Source: Nannocystis sp. (GTDB lineage: Bacteria; Myxococcota_A; Polyangia; Nannocystales; Nannocystaceae). From it: DNA of 64,000 bases. Below, one piece after another: positions 9,039-17,364 of this stretch. The translations under genes and the position numbers were made by a program. The notes below the pieces were generated by a model. That model did no database searches. It was given only the letters and a program-made list of their open reading frames with translations, and had not been told where the DNA came from. The number at the start of each line of letters is the position of its first letter. Position 1 is the first letter of the stretch. Where the stretch lies: the NCBI RefSeq assembly GCF_016714285.1, contig NZ_JADJNN010000042.1, forward strand, positions 190,400 through 254,399. The letters are read 5' to 3'.

Positions 9039-10144
9039 GTCGGGAGCGCCACTCTGGGCAAGTTGACGCTGAAGACCGCACCGCCGCCGGGTCGATCCTC
9101 GACGAGAATGTGGCCACGATGCCCCTCGACCACGCGACGGGCGATGGCGAGGCCGAGGCCGAGGCCGATCCGCGAGCCGCCGCGGTCGGCCGTCGCCGCG
9201 GCGCCGCGGACAAAGGGGTGAAAGATCCGCTCGCGTTCACCCGGCGGGACACCGGGGCCCTCGTCGCTCACGCGGATATGGACATACTCCTCCTCGGCGA
9301 TCGCCCCCACGCGGACGCTGCCGCCCGGGGGCGAGTGGGCGATCGCGTTGGCCACGATATTCCCCAGCGCGACCGTCACCAGCTCGCAATCGACCGCCAC
9401 GGCGAGTTCGTCGAGGATATCGATCTCCAGCTGTATCCGCCTGCTCGCCGCGTGCGCCGCGAGGCGGGCGAACACCGCCTCGACGAGCGCGCGCGCCGTG
9501 ATCGGCGTTGTCCTGGGCAGGGTGCCCGCGCGCGCCAGTTGCAGCAAGGACTCGACCAGGCGGGTCATATGCTGCACCTCCCGCAGCGCGCCGTCGGCGA
9601 CCGCCTCCCACTCCTCGCTCGAGCGCGGACGCCGGCGGGCGACCTCCAGCGTGCTCGAGAGCACCGCCAGCGGCGAGCGCAGCTCGTGCGACGCGTCCGC
9701 CGCGAACTGGCGCTGCAGCGCCACGCCGTCCTCGAGGCGGGCGAACAGGCCGTTGAGGGCCACGGCCAGGGCGTCGAGCTCATCGCCGCGGGGCGACACC
9801 GGCAGGCGCTCGCTGAGCTGCTCCGCGGTCATCCGGGTCGCTGTGGCGCTGACATCGACAACCCGGGCGACCGCGCGCCGTGTCAGCCATTGCGCGCTGA
9901 CGATGGCGAGGAGGATGCCGATGGGCGCGGCGACCAGCATCGCCGTGCCGACCTCCTCGAGGGCCTCGTCGAAGGGCTCGATCGCCGGGCCGCTGTGCGG
10001 CGCCTCGCGTGCCTCTCGCTCCTCGGCGAATTGTAGGACCGCCGCGGCTGCGCCCGCGAACACCGTCAGGCTAAACGCCGTGGTGAGCCCGACCCAGCGC
10101 GCGAGGGATGTGCTGAGCGAGCGGCGTGGTCGGTTCGCCGTCAT
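9035..10144 (-). CDS. Sensor histidine kinase of the metal-efflux operon
   Basis: The 369-residue protein has two membrane helices (about 19-40 and 66-86) flanking a very short periplasmic loop, a HAMP-like segment, a phosphoacceptor H-box ADASHELRSP with His153, and an ATP-binding domain with N, G1 (DEGPGVPPGE) and G2 (GLGLGLAIARR) boxes. The small loop suggests sensing in or near the membrane, as in CusS/CzcS-type sensors but shorter. The start ATG at 10144 overlaps the response regulator stop by four bases. An upstream open extension to 10441 is a shadow of the regulator gene. Confidence 0.9.
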   Translation of the reverse strand: MTANRPRRSLSTSLARWVGLTTAFSLTVFAGAAAAVLQFAEEREAREAPHSGPAIEPFDEALEEVGTAMLVAAPIGILLAIVSAQWLTRRAVARVVDVSATATRMTAEQLSERLPVSPRGDELDALAVALNGLFARLEDGVALQRQFAADASHELRSPLAVLSSTLEVARRRPRSSEEWEAVADGALREVQHMTRLVESLLQLARAGTLPRTTPITARALVEAVFARLAAHAASRRIQLEIDILDELAVAVDCELVTVALGNIVANAIAHSPPGGSVRVGAIAEEEYVHIRVSDEGPGVPPGERERIFHPFVRGAAATADRGGSRIGLGLGLAIARRVVEGHRGHILVEDRPGGGAVFSVNLPRVALPT

Positions 10145-10809
10145 CGCTCCTCCACCTTCACCCGGATCCCGACCCCGCGGATGGTCTCGAGGGTCAGGGC
10201 CGTGCCGGCCAGCTTGCGGCGCAGGTGGGTCAGGTGCACGTCGATCGCGTTGGTCCCGGGATCGGAGACGTAGCCGAACACCTCGCGCAGAATGTCCCCT
10301 CGCGGCACGACCTCTCCGCGCCGCCGCACCAGGTACGCGAGCATCGCGTGCTCGCGCGGCGACAGCAGCACCCGCTGGTCCGCGAACTGCACCCCATGCT
10401 CGTCGTCGAAGGACACCACGCCCTCGACCCGCGGTGACCACCTCGGCCCGGCCGCCCGGCGGCTGAGCGCCCGGATGCGGGCCAGCAGCTCGGCGAACGC
10501 GAAGGGCTTCAGCAGGTAATCGTCGGCGCCGAGGTTCAGCGCCTGGACCCGTGATTCGACGGCGTCGCGCGCGGTCAGGACGAGGATCGGCACATGCGAC
10601 TGGCTGCTGCGGAGATCTCGGAGGACATCCATTCCGTCGCGGTCGGGGAGCCCGAGGTCGAGGACGACGAGGTCGAGGTCACCGCGCGCCGCACGCGCGA
10701 GCGCCACGCCAGCCTCACCCGCGGCCACCACGTCGATGCCCTCCTCGCGCAGCCCCTGCCCGAGGGCAGCGACGAGCCGTTCGTTGTCTTCGATCAGGAG
10801 GACTCGCAT
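10141..10809 (-). CDS. OmpR-family response regulator
   Basis: The 222-residue product has a receiver domain (acidic residues at 8-9, phosphoacceptor Asp51 in LVVLDLGLPD, Thr in VLTARD, Lys in LLKPF) and a C-terminal winged helix (about 125-220) of the OmpR/PhoB type. It is the first gene of the operon and is paired with the kinase that overlaps it. It probably binds the AT-rich repeats directly upstream and controls the whole efflux operon, an inference from gene order and the binding-site pattern. Confidence 0.92.
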   Translation of the reverse strand: MRVLLIEDNERLVAALGQGLREEGIDVVAAGEAGVALARAARGDLDLVVLDLGLPDRDGMDVLRDLRSSQSHVPILVLTARDAVESRVQALNLGADDYLLKPFAFAELLARIRALSRRAAGPRWSPRVEGVVSFDDEHGVQFADQRVLLSPREHAMLAYLVRRRGEVVPRGDILREVFGYVSDPGTNAIDVHLTHLRRKLAGTALTLETIRGVGIRVKVEER

Positions 10810-10887
10810 GCGGCGCCGCTGGCCCGGGCGATGCTACACCTCTCGGGCTCCGCGGGTGGACTTATTGGGCCCCTCGCGCGCCTCCCA

Positions 10888-10985
10888 ATTATTAAGAATG
10901 GGTGAAGGAGTGTAACAATCGGGCAGGCGCCTATCATGGCCCGCCGGGCCGGGCACGCGGCGCCCTTTCATTAACCAATCTTAAT
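10888..10985. promoter_or_regulatory. AT-rich repeat pair in the divergent promoter of the efflux operon
   Basis: In an otherwise GC-rich gap between the response regulator (minus) and a lipoprotein gene (plus) lie two AT-rich boxes that match each other in inverted orientation around the core TCTTAATA (10888-10902 and 10974-10989). The second contains two TTAA tetramers exactly 10 bp apart (10971 and 10981), one helical turn, which resembles the tandem half-sites bound by OmpR/PmrA-type regulators. This is a plausible autoregulatory operator; I see no clear sigma-70 promoter by eye. Confidence 0.45.
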
Positions 10986-11043
10986 ACATGCGCGACGAAG
11001 CTCCGCGCCGAGGAGTGGTAGATCCCAGCGGAGCGAACGACCC

Positions 11044-11566
11044 ATGCGCCACTCCCCACGATCCCAGCAATCCCGCGCCGCCCTCCTGTGTAGCTTGCTC
11101 GCGGCCGCCTGCGGCAGCGACGGCGCGAACGACGAGGATTTCGGCGAGACGAGCACCCTCCTGATGGGCGAGCTCGGCGAGCTCGGCGAGCTGAAGCCCA
11201 CGGTCTCGTCGCTGGTGATCGAGAACAGCGGTGAGGTGCTGATCTACATGAGCTCTGCGCCGATCACCTGCGCGCAGCTCATGGTCTCGCGTTGGCTCGG
11301 GGACGTCGAGGTCGGCGCGCAGGTCGTGGAGGTCGTGGTGCCCTCGGAGCTGGCCGTCGACACGGTCGCCGTCGAGCCAGGCGGGGCGGAGGTCAACTAC
11401 GCGGCCGGCGGAAAGTCCTCGGCCTACGAGGTCGGGGCCACGGGCGGCCACGTGACCTTCACCAAGGGCCTGCCCGGATCGCTTCTCGGCCACCTACGCC
11501 GACGCAGCCGTCAGCGTGAAGGGCCGCTTCCAGGCCGAATTTTGCGCGGGCGGACAAGGATACTGA
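11044..11566 (+). pseudogene. Small lipoprotein gene broken by a frameshift
   Basis: The frame opens with a lipoprotein signal (LLCSLLAAACGSDG) and runs as an Asp/Glu/Val-rich domain to about 11475. Reading one base later gives a natural ending (DRFSATYADAAVSVKGRF...) that stops at TGA 11564-11566, whereas the original frame runs on into the next gene. A single-base gain or a two-base loss near 11475 explains both. It may be a real mutation or an assembly error. The family is unknown, but the short lipoprotein with a C-terminal GRFQAEFC-like end is a plan common in Nannocystaceae. It begins the cytochrome gene cluster. Confidence 0.6.
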
Positions 11567-11595
11567 TCACAGGGCGACCCCCGGAGGACGAATCA

Positions 11596-12597
11596 ATGAC
11601 CAGGCAAAGATCCATTATCTGCAATCGCGCTGTCGCCCTCGCCTTGTTGCTGGGCGCCTGCGCCGGTGATTCAGGCGCGTCCGCCACGCACAGCGGCGGG
11701 TCATCGTCCTCCGGAGGCGAGACCGGCCAAGATCCCCTCGACGCGTACCGCGGCACGGTGGAGCGCGGTCAATACCTGGTCGACCACGTCCTGATGTGCG
11801 GCGTCTGCCACACGCCCACAGGGGACGATGGTAAGCCCGACATGTCCCTATACCTCGCGGGCAGTCGATCCTACGACTTTACCGACATCGACGGGACCAT
11901 CATCACGGTCAACGCCGAGAACCTCACCTCACACAACCCGGAGGGGCTGGGCAGCTGGACCGACGACCAGATCCGCACCGCGCTCATCAAGGGCATCGAC
12001 GACGAGCACATCGCGATCTATCCGATCATGCCGTACCCCGAGTACGCGCTCCTGACGCCCGAGGATGTCGACTCGATCATCCAGTACCTGAGGACCGTGC
12101 CGCCGAACGACAACGTCGTCGCGGCCGATTTCCCACACTTCGACCAGCAGCCGCCCGCGCCCGCCGTCAAGGATACGGAGGTCCCACACTCGACGCTGCC
12201 CGCGGGCGACCCTGACTTCGCGGCGGCGGAGCGCGGCCGCTACATCGCGGCGACGGCGTGCCTCAACTGCCACACCGAGCAGATCACGCCGGATGTCCCC
12301 GATCTGGCGAAGGCCTTCGCGGGCGGCAAGACCTACACCTTCATCCGCGGCGCGCCCGAACAAACCTCCGTGAACCTGACACCCGACGCGACGGGCCTGG
12401 CGGACTGGAGCGTGGCCGACATCGAGGCGGCGCTCAAGACGAACCTGGAGAAGGGCACGAACCGCGAGCTCTGCAATACGCACCCGGGCGGCCCCGATCG
12501 CCTCGGCGGAATGACCGACGCCGATCGTCACGATGTGGCCGTGTACCTCCACACCCTCCCGCCGGTCGAGAACGGCCCCTTCCAATGCGAACCCTGA
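11596..12597 (+). CDS. Diheme c-type cytochrome lipoprotein
   Basis: The 333-residue protein starts at ATG 11596, well placed after GGAGG at 11583-11587. A signal peptide ends in a lipobox (LLLGACAGDSG), followed by a Ser/Gly linker and two cytochrome c domains, each with a heme-binding CXXCH (CGVCH and CLNCH) and a downstream Met-containing loop. The domains resemble the class I cytochromes found with alcohol or aldehyde dehydrogenases and cytochrome oxidases. It should carry electrons at the outer face of the inner membrane or the inner face of the outer membrane. The last 13 bases overlap the next gene. Confidence 0.85.
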   Translation: MTRQRSIICNRAVALALLLGACAGDSGASATHSGGSSSSGGETGQDPLDAYRGTVERGQYLVDHVLMCGVCHTPTGDDGKPDMSLYLAGSRSYDFTDIDGTIITVNAENLTSHNPEGLGSWTDDQIRTALIKGIDDEHIAIYPIMPYPEYALLTPEDVDSIIQYLRTVPPNDNVVAADFPHFDQQPPAPAVKDTEVPHSTLPAGDPDFAAAERGRYIAATACLNCHTEQITPDVPDLAKAFAGGKTYTFIRGAPEQTSVNLTPDATGLADWSVADIEAALKTNLEKGTNRELCNTHPGGPDRLGGMTDADRHDVAVYLHTLPPVENGPFQCEP

Positions 12598-13031
12598 GGA
12601 TCAAGCTGCGCCTGCGGGCCCGCCACGCCGTGCTGCTGGCCGTGAGCGCCGCGGGCTGCGGCAGCGACGGCGGCGGCGAGCCTCCGGGGACCTTCACCGA
12701 GATCTTCGAGACCCTGTTTCCGCCGACCACGAATGCGCGCTGCAACTTCTGCCATTCGATGCCGGCCAGCGACATCAGCAACGGCAACCTGAGCACGGGG
12801 ATGGACCAGGCCAGCGCCTACGCGGCGCTGATCGACGTCGTATCGACGAGCAGCCGCTGCGGCGGCAAACCGCTGGTCGTGCCCTTCCACCCGGAGGAGA
12901 GCCTCTTCCTCGACAAGCTCATGGGCAAGCCAACGTGCGGAGATCGCATGCCGCTCGGGGGCATGGCGCTGTCGGAGAGCGAGCTCGAGGTGGTCCGGAG
13001 CTGGATCGAGGCGGGGGCCAAGGACGATTAG
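12585..13031 (+). CDS. Single-heme c-type cytochrome lipoprotein
   Basis: The 148-residue product starts inside the end of the previous gene (ATG 12585), which suggests translational coupling. It has a lipobox (LLAVSAAGCGSDG), one heme site CNFCH preceded by FPPTTNARC, and a C-terminal CGDRMPLGG segment that is typical of the planctomycete-type cytochrome domain where a Met serves as distal ligand. Two further cysteines (RCGG and PTCGD) could form a disulfide. It ends four bases before the next cytochrome gene. Confidence 0.8.
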   Translation: MRTLRIKLRLRARHAVLLAVSAAGCGSDGGGEPPGTFTEIFETLFPPTTNARCNFCHSMPASDISNGNLSTGMDQASAYAALIDVVSTSSRCGGKPLVVPFHPEESLFLDKLMGKPTCGDRMPLGGMALSESELEVVRSWIEAGAKDD

Positions 13032-13035
13032 GCCC

Positions 13036-14127
13036 ATGACGACCACTTGCCACGATGTTCGGGTGCTCGTCCTGTGGGTGTTGGCTTCGGCGAGCTGCGC
13101 CCCCGGTTCGGGCGCGGTGGGCGACGCTGATAGCGGGACGAGCGGGACGACCGGCGCGGAGCCCCCAGCGTGCGAGATCCCAGTTCAAGGATTGCCGGCG
13201 GACGTGTTCTGCACCGGCCTCTACCAGGGCCGCGATTCGGGCAAGTACGCGGATGAGGTCATGCCCTACACGCCAGGCGTGACCCTGTGGAGCGACGGCG
13301 CCGAGAAGCGCCGTTTCCTGTATCTGCCCCCCGGGGCCGCGATCGACACCTCGGACATGGACGTGTGGAAGTTCCCGGTCGGGACGAAGTCATGGAAGGA
13401 GTTTCGTGTCGGCGGTGTGCTGATTGAGACGCGCTTCTTCTGGAAGCGCGGGGCGTCGGACTGGGAGTCTGGCACCTATGTCTGGGACGACGCTGGCGAG
13501 GCCGCGCTCAATACCTCGAAGCAGCCGATCCTGCTGGCGGACGGCTATGAGATCCCCACCGCGAAAGATTGCGGCAAGTGCCACCATGGTGGAGCCGACA
13601 AGCTGCTCGGCGTCGAGGCCGTGGCGCTCGGCCTGCCGACCGCGGAGGGCGCGACGCTGGCGAAGTTGGCCGCCGCCGGGCGCCTCAGCGCTCCGCCGGC
13701 CCGAGCCACCATCGAACTGCCCGAGGACGCCACGGGCAAGGCTGGCGCGGCGCTCGGCTACCTCCACGCCAACTGCGGCATGCCCTGCCACTCGACGCGC
13801 GGGCTGGGTGACGAGACCGAGCTCGTCTTGCGCCTGCGCGCCGGCGAGTTCTGGCCCGCCGACGCCGGCCCTGACCCGCCGCCGGTCGACGCGACCGAGA
13901 CGGACACCTACGCGGCCACCGTGAGCCAGGTCGCCACGACCGCCTCGGTGGCCCAGAAATTCCCCGATGCGCTGCGCATCACCCCTGGGTCCCACGAGCA
14001 GAGCCTGGTGTGGCTGATGTCGCATCGCCGCGATGACTACGCGATGCCACCGCTGGTGAGCCACAAGATCGACGACGCGGGCACCCAGGCGCTGGCCGAC
14101 TGGATCGACGCGCTACCGGCTCCCTGA
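13036..14127 (+). CDS. C-type cytochrome lipoprotein with large N-terminal beta domain
   Basis: This 363-residue protein begins with a lipoprotein signal (VLASASCAPG), then a domain with the motif YTPGVTLWSDGAEKRRFLYLP and a WKFPVGTKSWKEF segment, followed by heme sites CGKCH and the variant CGMPCH (CXXXCH). The layout recalls the HNE_0200/SO2930-type conserved cytochromes, from memory and not checked. It probably works with the two upstream cytochromes in one electron chain. The second heme motif having three intervening residues is unusual and may bind heme or be a lost site. Confidence 0.8.
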   Translation: MTTTCHDVRVLVLWVLASASCAPGSGAVGDADSGTSGTTGAEPPACEIPVQGLPADVFCTGLYQGRDSGKYADEVMPYTPGVTLWSDGAEKRRFLYLPPGAAIDTSDMDVWKFPVGTKSWKEFRVGGVLIETRFFWKRGASDWESGTYVWDDAGEAALNTSKQPILLADGYEIPTAKDCGKCHHGGADKLLGVEAVALGLPTAEGATLAKLAAAGRLSAPPARATIELPEDATGKAGAALGYLHANCGMPCHSTRGLGDETELVLRLRAGEFWPADAGPDPPPVDATETDTYAATVSQVATTASVAQKFPDALRITPGSHEQSLVWLMSHRRDDYAMPPLVSHKIDDAGTQALADWIDALPAP

Positions 14128-14327
14128 CGTGGATATTTGAAAGTGCCTGCTTTCGGCCGCTGCTCCAACATCGGGCTGGAGCTCGTCGATCGCATGGAGG
14201 GTATCTTCACCAAGCGAACGGTGGCTGAGCGGGGCCCGGATCGCTGCAGCACGCGGGTCCGCGGGTGGTGCTTGGGGGCGTCAGGCCGCTTGCGGAGGCG
14301 GGCAGGGCGCTGCACTATCGCCGCACC

Positions 14328-15338
14328 ATGCCCACCATGCGCGCGATCCAGGTCAGCAAGCCCAACGGTCCCTTCGAGCTCGTACAGCGGGAGGTCCCGA
14401 CGCCGGCGCCGCGCTGGGTGCGGGTGAAGGTCGAGGCGTGCGGTGTGTGCCACAGCGACGCGTTCGTGCGCGCCGCTGCGTTCCCGGGGCTGGTGTTGCC
14501 GCGGGTGCCGGGGCACGAGATCGCCGGGCGGATCGACGCGGTCGGGGCCGAGGTGACGGCGTGGAAGGTCGGCGATCGCGTGGGGGTGGGTTGGCACGGG
14601 GGGCACTGCTTCGAGTGCGACGCGTGCCGGCGCGGGCACTTTATCAATTGTCCGAAGGGCAAGATCACGGGCATCTCGCACGACGGGGGATATGCCGAAT
14701 ACGCGGTGGTGCCGTCGGAGTCGGTGGCGCGGATCCCCGAGGGGCTGTCCGCGGTCGACGCGGGGCCGCTCTTGTGCGCCGGGGTCACGACCTACAATTC
14801 GCTGCGCAACAGCGGGGCGCGGGCGGGCGACACGGTGGCGGTGCAGGGCATCGGCGGGCTCGGGCACCTGGCCATTCAGTACGCGGCGCGGATGGGGTTC
14901 CGGACGGTGGCGATCTCGCGGGGGGCGGACAAGGCCGCGCTGGCGCGTGAGCTCGGCGCACACGAGTACATCGATACGGCGGTGACGAGCGCAGCCGAGG
15001 GGCTGCAGAAGCTCGGCGGGGCAGATCTGGTGCTCGCCACGGCCCCGAGCAGCGCGGCGATCGAGAGCACGGTCGGCGGGCTCAAGTCGCGCGGCAAGCT
15101 GCTGATCGTGGCGGCGGCGTTCGAGCCGCTGAAGGTGTCGGCGATGGGCCTGCTGAGCGGAAAGACGATCGCGGGCTGGCCGAGCGGCAGCGCGATCGAC
15201 TCGGAGGACACCATGGCCTTCAGCGCGCTGACCCACGTGCGGCCGCGGGTCGAGACCTTCCCGCTCGAGCGGGCGGAGGAGGCGTTCGCCTGCATGATGG
15301 AGGGCCGGGCCCGGTTCCGGGTGGTGCTGGTGCCGTGA
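14328..15338 (+). CDS. Zinc-dependent alcohol dehydrogenase (MDR family)
   Basis: The 336-residue enzyme has the catalytic zinc site (Cys38 in VEACGVCHSD, His63-Glu64 in PGHE), the structural zinc cysteines (CFECDACRRGHFINC) and a Rossmann motif GIGGLGHLAIQ. It oxidises alcohols or reduces aldehydes with NAD(P). The domain order matches the AdhA/CAD-like subgroup. ATG 14328 is preferred; a second ATG three codons on is possible. The cytochrome genes upstream are 200 bp away, so a shared pathway is only suggested. The gap 14128-14327 contains no gene that I can support. Confidence 0.88.
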   Translation: MPTMRAIQVSKPNGPFELVQREVPTPAPRWVRVKVEACGVCHSDAFVRAAAFPGLVLPRVPGHEIAGRIDAVGAEVTAWKVGDRVGVGWHGGHCFECDACRRGHFINCPKGKITGISHDGGYAEYAVVPSESVARIPEGLSAVDAGPLLCAGVTTYNSLRNSGARAGDTVAVQGIGGLGHLAIQYAARMGFRTVAISRGADKAALARELGAHEYIDTAVTSAAEGLQKLGGADLVLATAPSSAAIESTVGGLKSRGKLLIVAAAFEPLKVSAMGLLSGKTIAGWPSGSAIDSEDTMAFSALTHVRPRVETFPLERAEEAFACMMEGRARFRVVLVP

Positions 15339-15347
15339 TACCCCCGA

Positions 15348-15653
15348 TCAAGCGGAGCCCAGGAGCGCGATGACCAGCTGGGCGCGGTTGCCCACGCGCA
15401 GCTTGCCGAAGATCGCGGCGATCTGATTCTGCACGGTCCGGACGCTGCGCCCGCGCTGCGCCGCGATCGCCTGGCTCGAGAGGCCCTTGGCGACTTGCGC
15501 CGCCACTTCGCGCTCGATCGGCGTGAGCTGGGCGAGCGCGACGGAGCGGTCCACTGCCGCCTCGTCGAGACAGACCACGACGTACTGCTGGCCCTCCAGC
15601 GCGAATCGCGTCTGTCTCGCTGCCTTGTCTCGTGTGGACACTGCACGATCCAT
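15348..15653 (-). CDS. Small LuxR-type HTH regulator
   Basis: About 101 residues if started at ATG 15653. The C-terminal half is a complete LuxR/GerE-type helix-turn-helix (LTPIEREVAAQVAKGLSSQAIAAQ, then RSVRTVQNQIAAIFGKLRVGNRAQLV). The N-terminus is a short beta-rich segment and not a receiver or autoinducer domain. Myxobacteria of this group carry many such mini regulators next to kinase and FHA genes. It is divergent from a second LuxR-type gene. A longer open frame reaches 15818 but its extra N-terminus overlaps the divergent gene. Confidence 0.75.
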   Translation of the reverse strand: MDRAVSTRDKAARQTRFALEGQQYVVVCLDEAAVDRSVALAQLTPIEREVAAQVAKGLSSQAIAAQRGRSVRTVQNQIAAIFGKLRVGNRAQLVIALLGSA

Positions 15654-15745
15654 CACAGCAAAGGCCTGGCAAAGTTGCAAGCCGGCGATCGAGCGCGAAG
15701 GCCCGTGTAACAGAGCCGTAATGGTCCGCGGCGGGCCTGGTCGGC

Positions 15746-16276
15746 ATGATCGGTACGCGAGCATCGACGCACTATCATGGGACCAGCAGAGAATATCGAT
15801 ATCATCGATGCTGCCCACAACGACGTCGTGGGCTCGCCCTCGGGGACCATCGCCGGCGCCGGGGGTGCTCGCCGCGAGCCCGCGAGCCGCTGCGCGCCGC
15901 GGCGGTCGCCCACGACCGGGCCCGCCTCTGCCGCCGCGACGCCGACGACCCGCTCGACCTGCATCGGGCGCTCGTCGCCGGATGCTGGCACCTGGTCGAC
16001 ACCTTCGAGCGTGACGGCAAGCGCTACCTGATAGCGCGACGCACCACGCCCGCGCCGACTTCGGGGTCCGAGTTGAGCGTGCGCGAGACCCAGGTCGCCG
16101 TGTTCGCGGCGATGGGACACGCGCTCAAGGTGATCGCCTACGAGCTCGGCGTGAGCGAGTCCAGCGTCGCCACGTACCTGCGGCGGGCCCTGGTCAAGCT
16201 GCGGCTGCCGGACCGCATCGCCCTCACCCGGCAATTCGCCGGGTTCCGCCAGTCGACGGGCCCACCGGCGCAGTGA
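15746..16276 (+). CDS. LuxR-type HTH regulator, start uncertain
   Basis: Residues from about 60 onward form a sound protein: an Arg/Ala-rich helix pair (AREPLRAAAVAHDRARLCRRD), a beta hairpin (LVDTFERDGKRYLIARR), then a LuxR-type HTH (LSVRETQVAVFAAMGHALKVIAYELGVSE...). The first 50 residues of this frame look non-native (Arg/His-rich), while another frame starting at ATG 15777 gives a plausible acidic N-terminus, so a frameshift between about 15860 and 15880 is possible. A short palindromic stretch with two ATCGAT boxes lies at 15796-15809. Function beyond DNA binding is unknown. Confidence 0.6.
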   Translation: MIGTRASTHYHGTSREYRYHRCCPQRRRGLALGDHRRRRGCSPRAREPLRAAAVAHDRARLCRRDADDPLDLHRALVAGCWHLVDTFERDGKRYLIARRTTPAPTSGSELSVRETQVAVFAAMGHALKVIAYELGVSESSVATYLRRALVKLRLPDRIALTRQFAGFRQSTGPPAQ

Positions 16277-16368
16277 CCCGCTGAGCCGGGGCGAGCGCTT
16301 GTCCCACTTTTGCGCCTCGGATATTCTGGCGGGCGTGGCGATCCTCGTTCAGCCGGACACGGACACGA

Positions 16369-17286
16369 ATGTTCCTGCCGAGCCGCTGCCTGATCGGACG
16401 GTCGCCGGCCAGCGACCTCGTGCTCGCCGAGAAGAACGTCTCCGGCCAGCACGCCGTCCTCGAGTGGACCGGCGTGGTCTGGCAGCTCCAGGACCTCGGG
16501 AGCCGCAATGGCACCTATGTCGACAATCAACGGGTCGGCCCCGAAGGTCGATTCGCGCTCCAATGCGGCCACGAGCTCCGCTTCGGTCGTGAGTCCGCGC
16601 CGTGGATCGTGCGGGACATCGCGGCGCCGGTGGCGATGGCCCGCAACCTGTCGTCGCGCGAGTGGCAGATGGCCGAGGGCGGATATCTGTCTCTGCCGCG
16701 CCTGGACGCCCATGAATGCTCCATCTACCAGCTGCCCGACGGCACCTGGGCGCTCGAGCGCGACAGCGAGGTCGCGGCGATCGAGGACCGCGCCACCGTA
16801 CTGACCAGCGGGGGCAGCGGGGGCAGCGGGGGCGTCCTGTGGCGCATCTTCCTCCCGCTCTCCCTCGGCACCACGGTGCGCGAGGACGTGCCGCCGGTGC
16901 TGGTCACCAACCTCCGGCTGCGATTTCGCTTCAGCCTCGATGAGGAGCAGGTCGAGATGACCGGCTATTGCGGCGACACCCGCCTCGACTTCGGTATCCG
17001 CGCCCACCACTATCCATTGCTGCTGCTCGCCCGCCGGCGCCTCAGCGACCGCCGCGCCCCGGAGGCCGACCAGGGCTGGCTCTCGCTCGACGACCTCCTA
17101 CGAATGCTCAGCATGAGCGAGTCGCACCTGAATATCTGCATCCACCGCGCGCGCACCCAGCTCAGCCAGGCCGGCGTGCTCGATGCGGCCTGCCTCATCG
17201 AGCGCAAGCCACGAACCCGCCGCCTGCGTCTCGGCCCCCACGACCTCGAGCTCATGCCGCTCGACCTTGCTGTAATGGATGCGTAA
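16369..17286 (+). CDS. FHA domain protein with C-terminal winged-helix-like domain
   Basis: The 305-residue protein opens with a forkhead-associated domain (about 5-85: LIGRSPASDLVL, SGQHAVLEW, LGSRNGTYV), which binds phosphothreonine. A central beta-rich part follows, broken by a Gly/Ser linker near residue 145. The C-terminal region (LSLDDLLRMLSMSESHLNICIHRARTQL...) looks like a helix-turn-helix or winged helix ending in basic residues. It probably links phosphorylation by the kinase gene just downstream (79 bp) to transcription, an inference from the domain pair and context. Confidence 0.8.
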   Translation: MFLPSRCLIGRSPASDLVLAEKNVSGQHAVLEWTGVVWQLQDLGSRNGTYVDNQRVGPEGRFALQCGHELRFGRESAPWIVRDIAAPVAMARNLSSREWQMAEGGYLSLPRLDAHECSIYQLPDGTWALERDSEVAAIEDRATVLTSGGSGGSGGVLWRIFLPLSLGTTVREDVPPVLVTNLRLRFRFSLDEEQVEMTGYCGDTRLDFGIRAHHYPLLLLARRRLSDRRAPEADQGWLSLDDLLRMLSMSESHLNICIHRARTQLSQAGVLDAACLIERKPRTRRLRLGPHDLELMPLDLAVMDA

Positions 17287-17364
17287 TGGCCCGCGCAGGA
17301 GCCCGCCCTCTAGCCTGGTCACGGAGGGAGCGACGCCCCGCCGCGCCCGGGAGCGCCGACTGAT

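Noticed and set aside
14137..14427. Small frame upstream of the alcohol dehydrogenase
   Set aside because: No ribosome site, overlaps the dehydrogenase in another frame and has no recognisable features.
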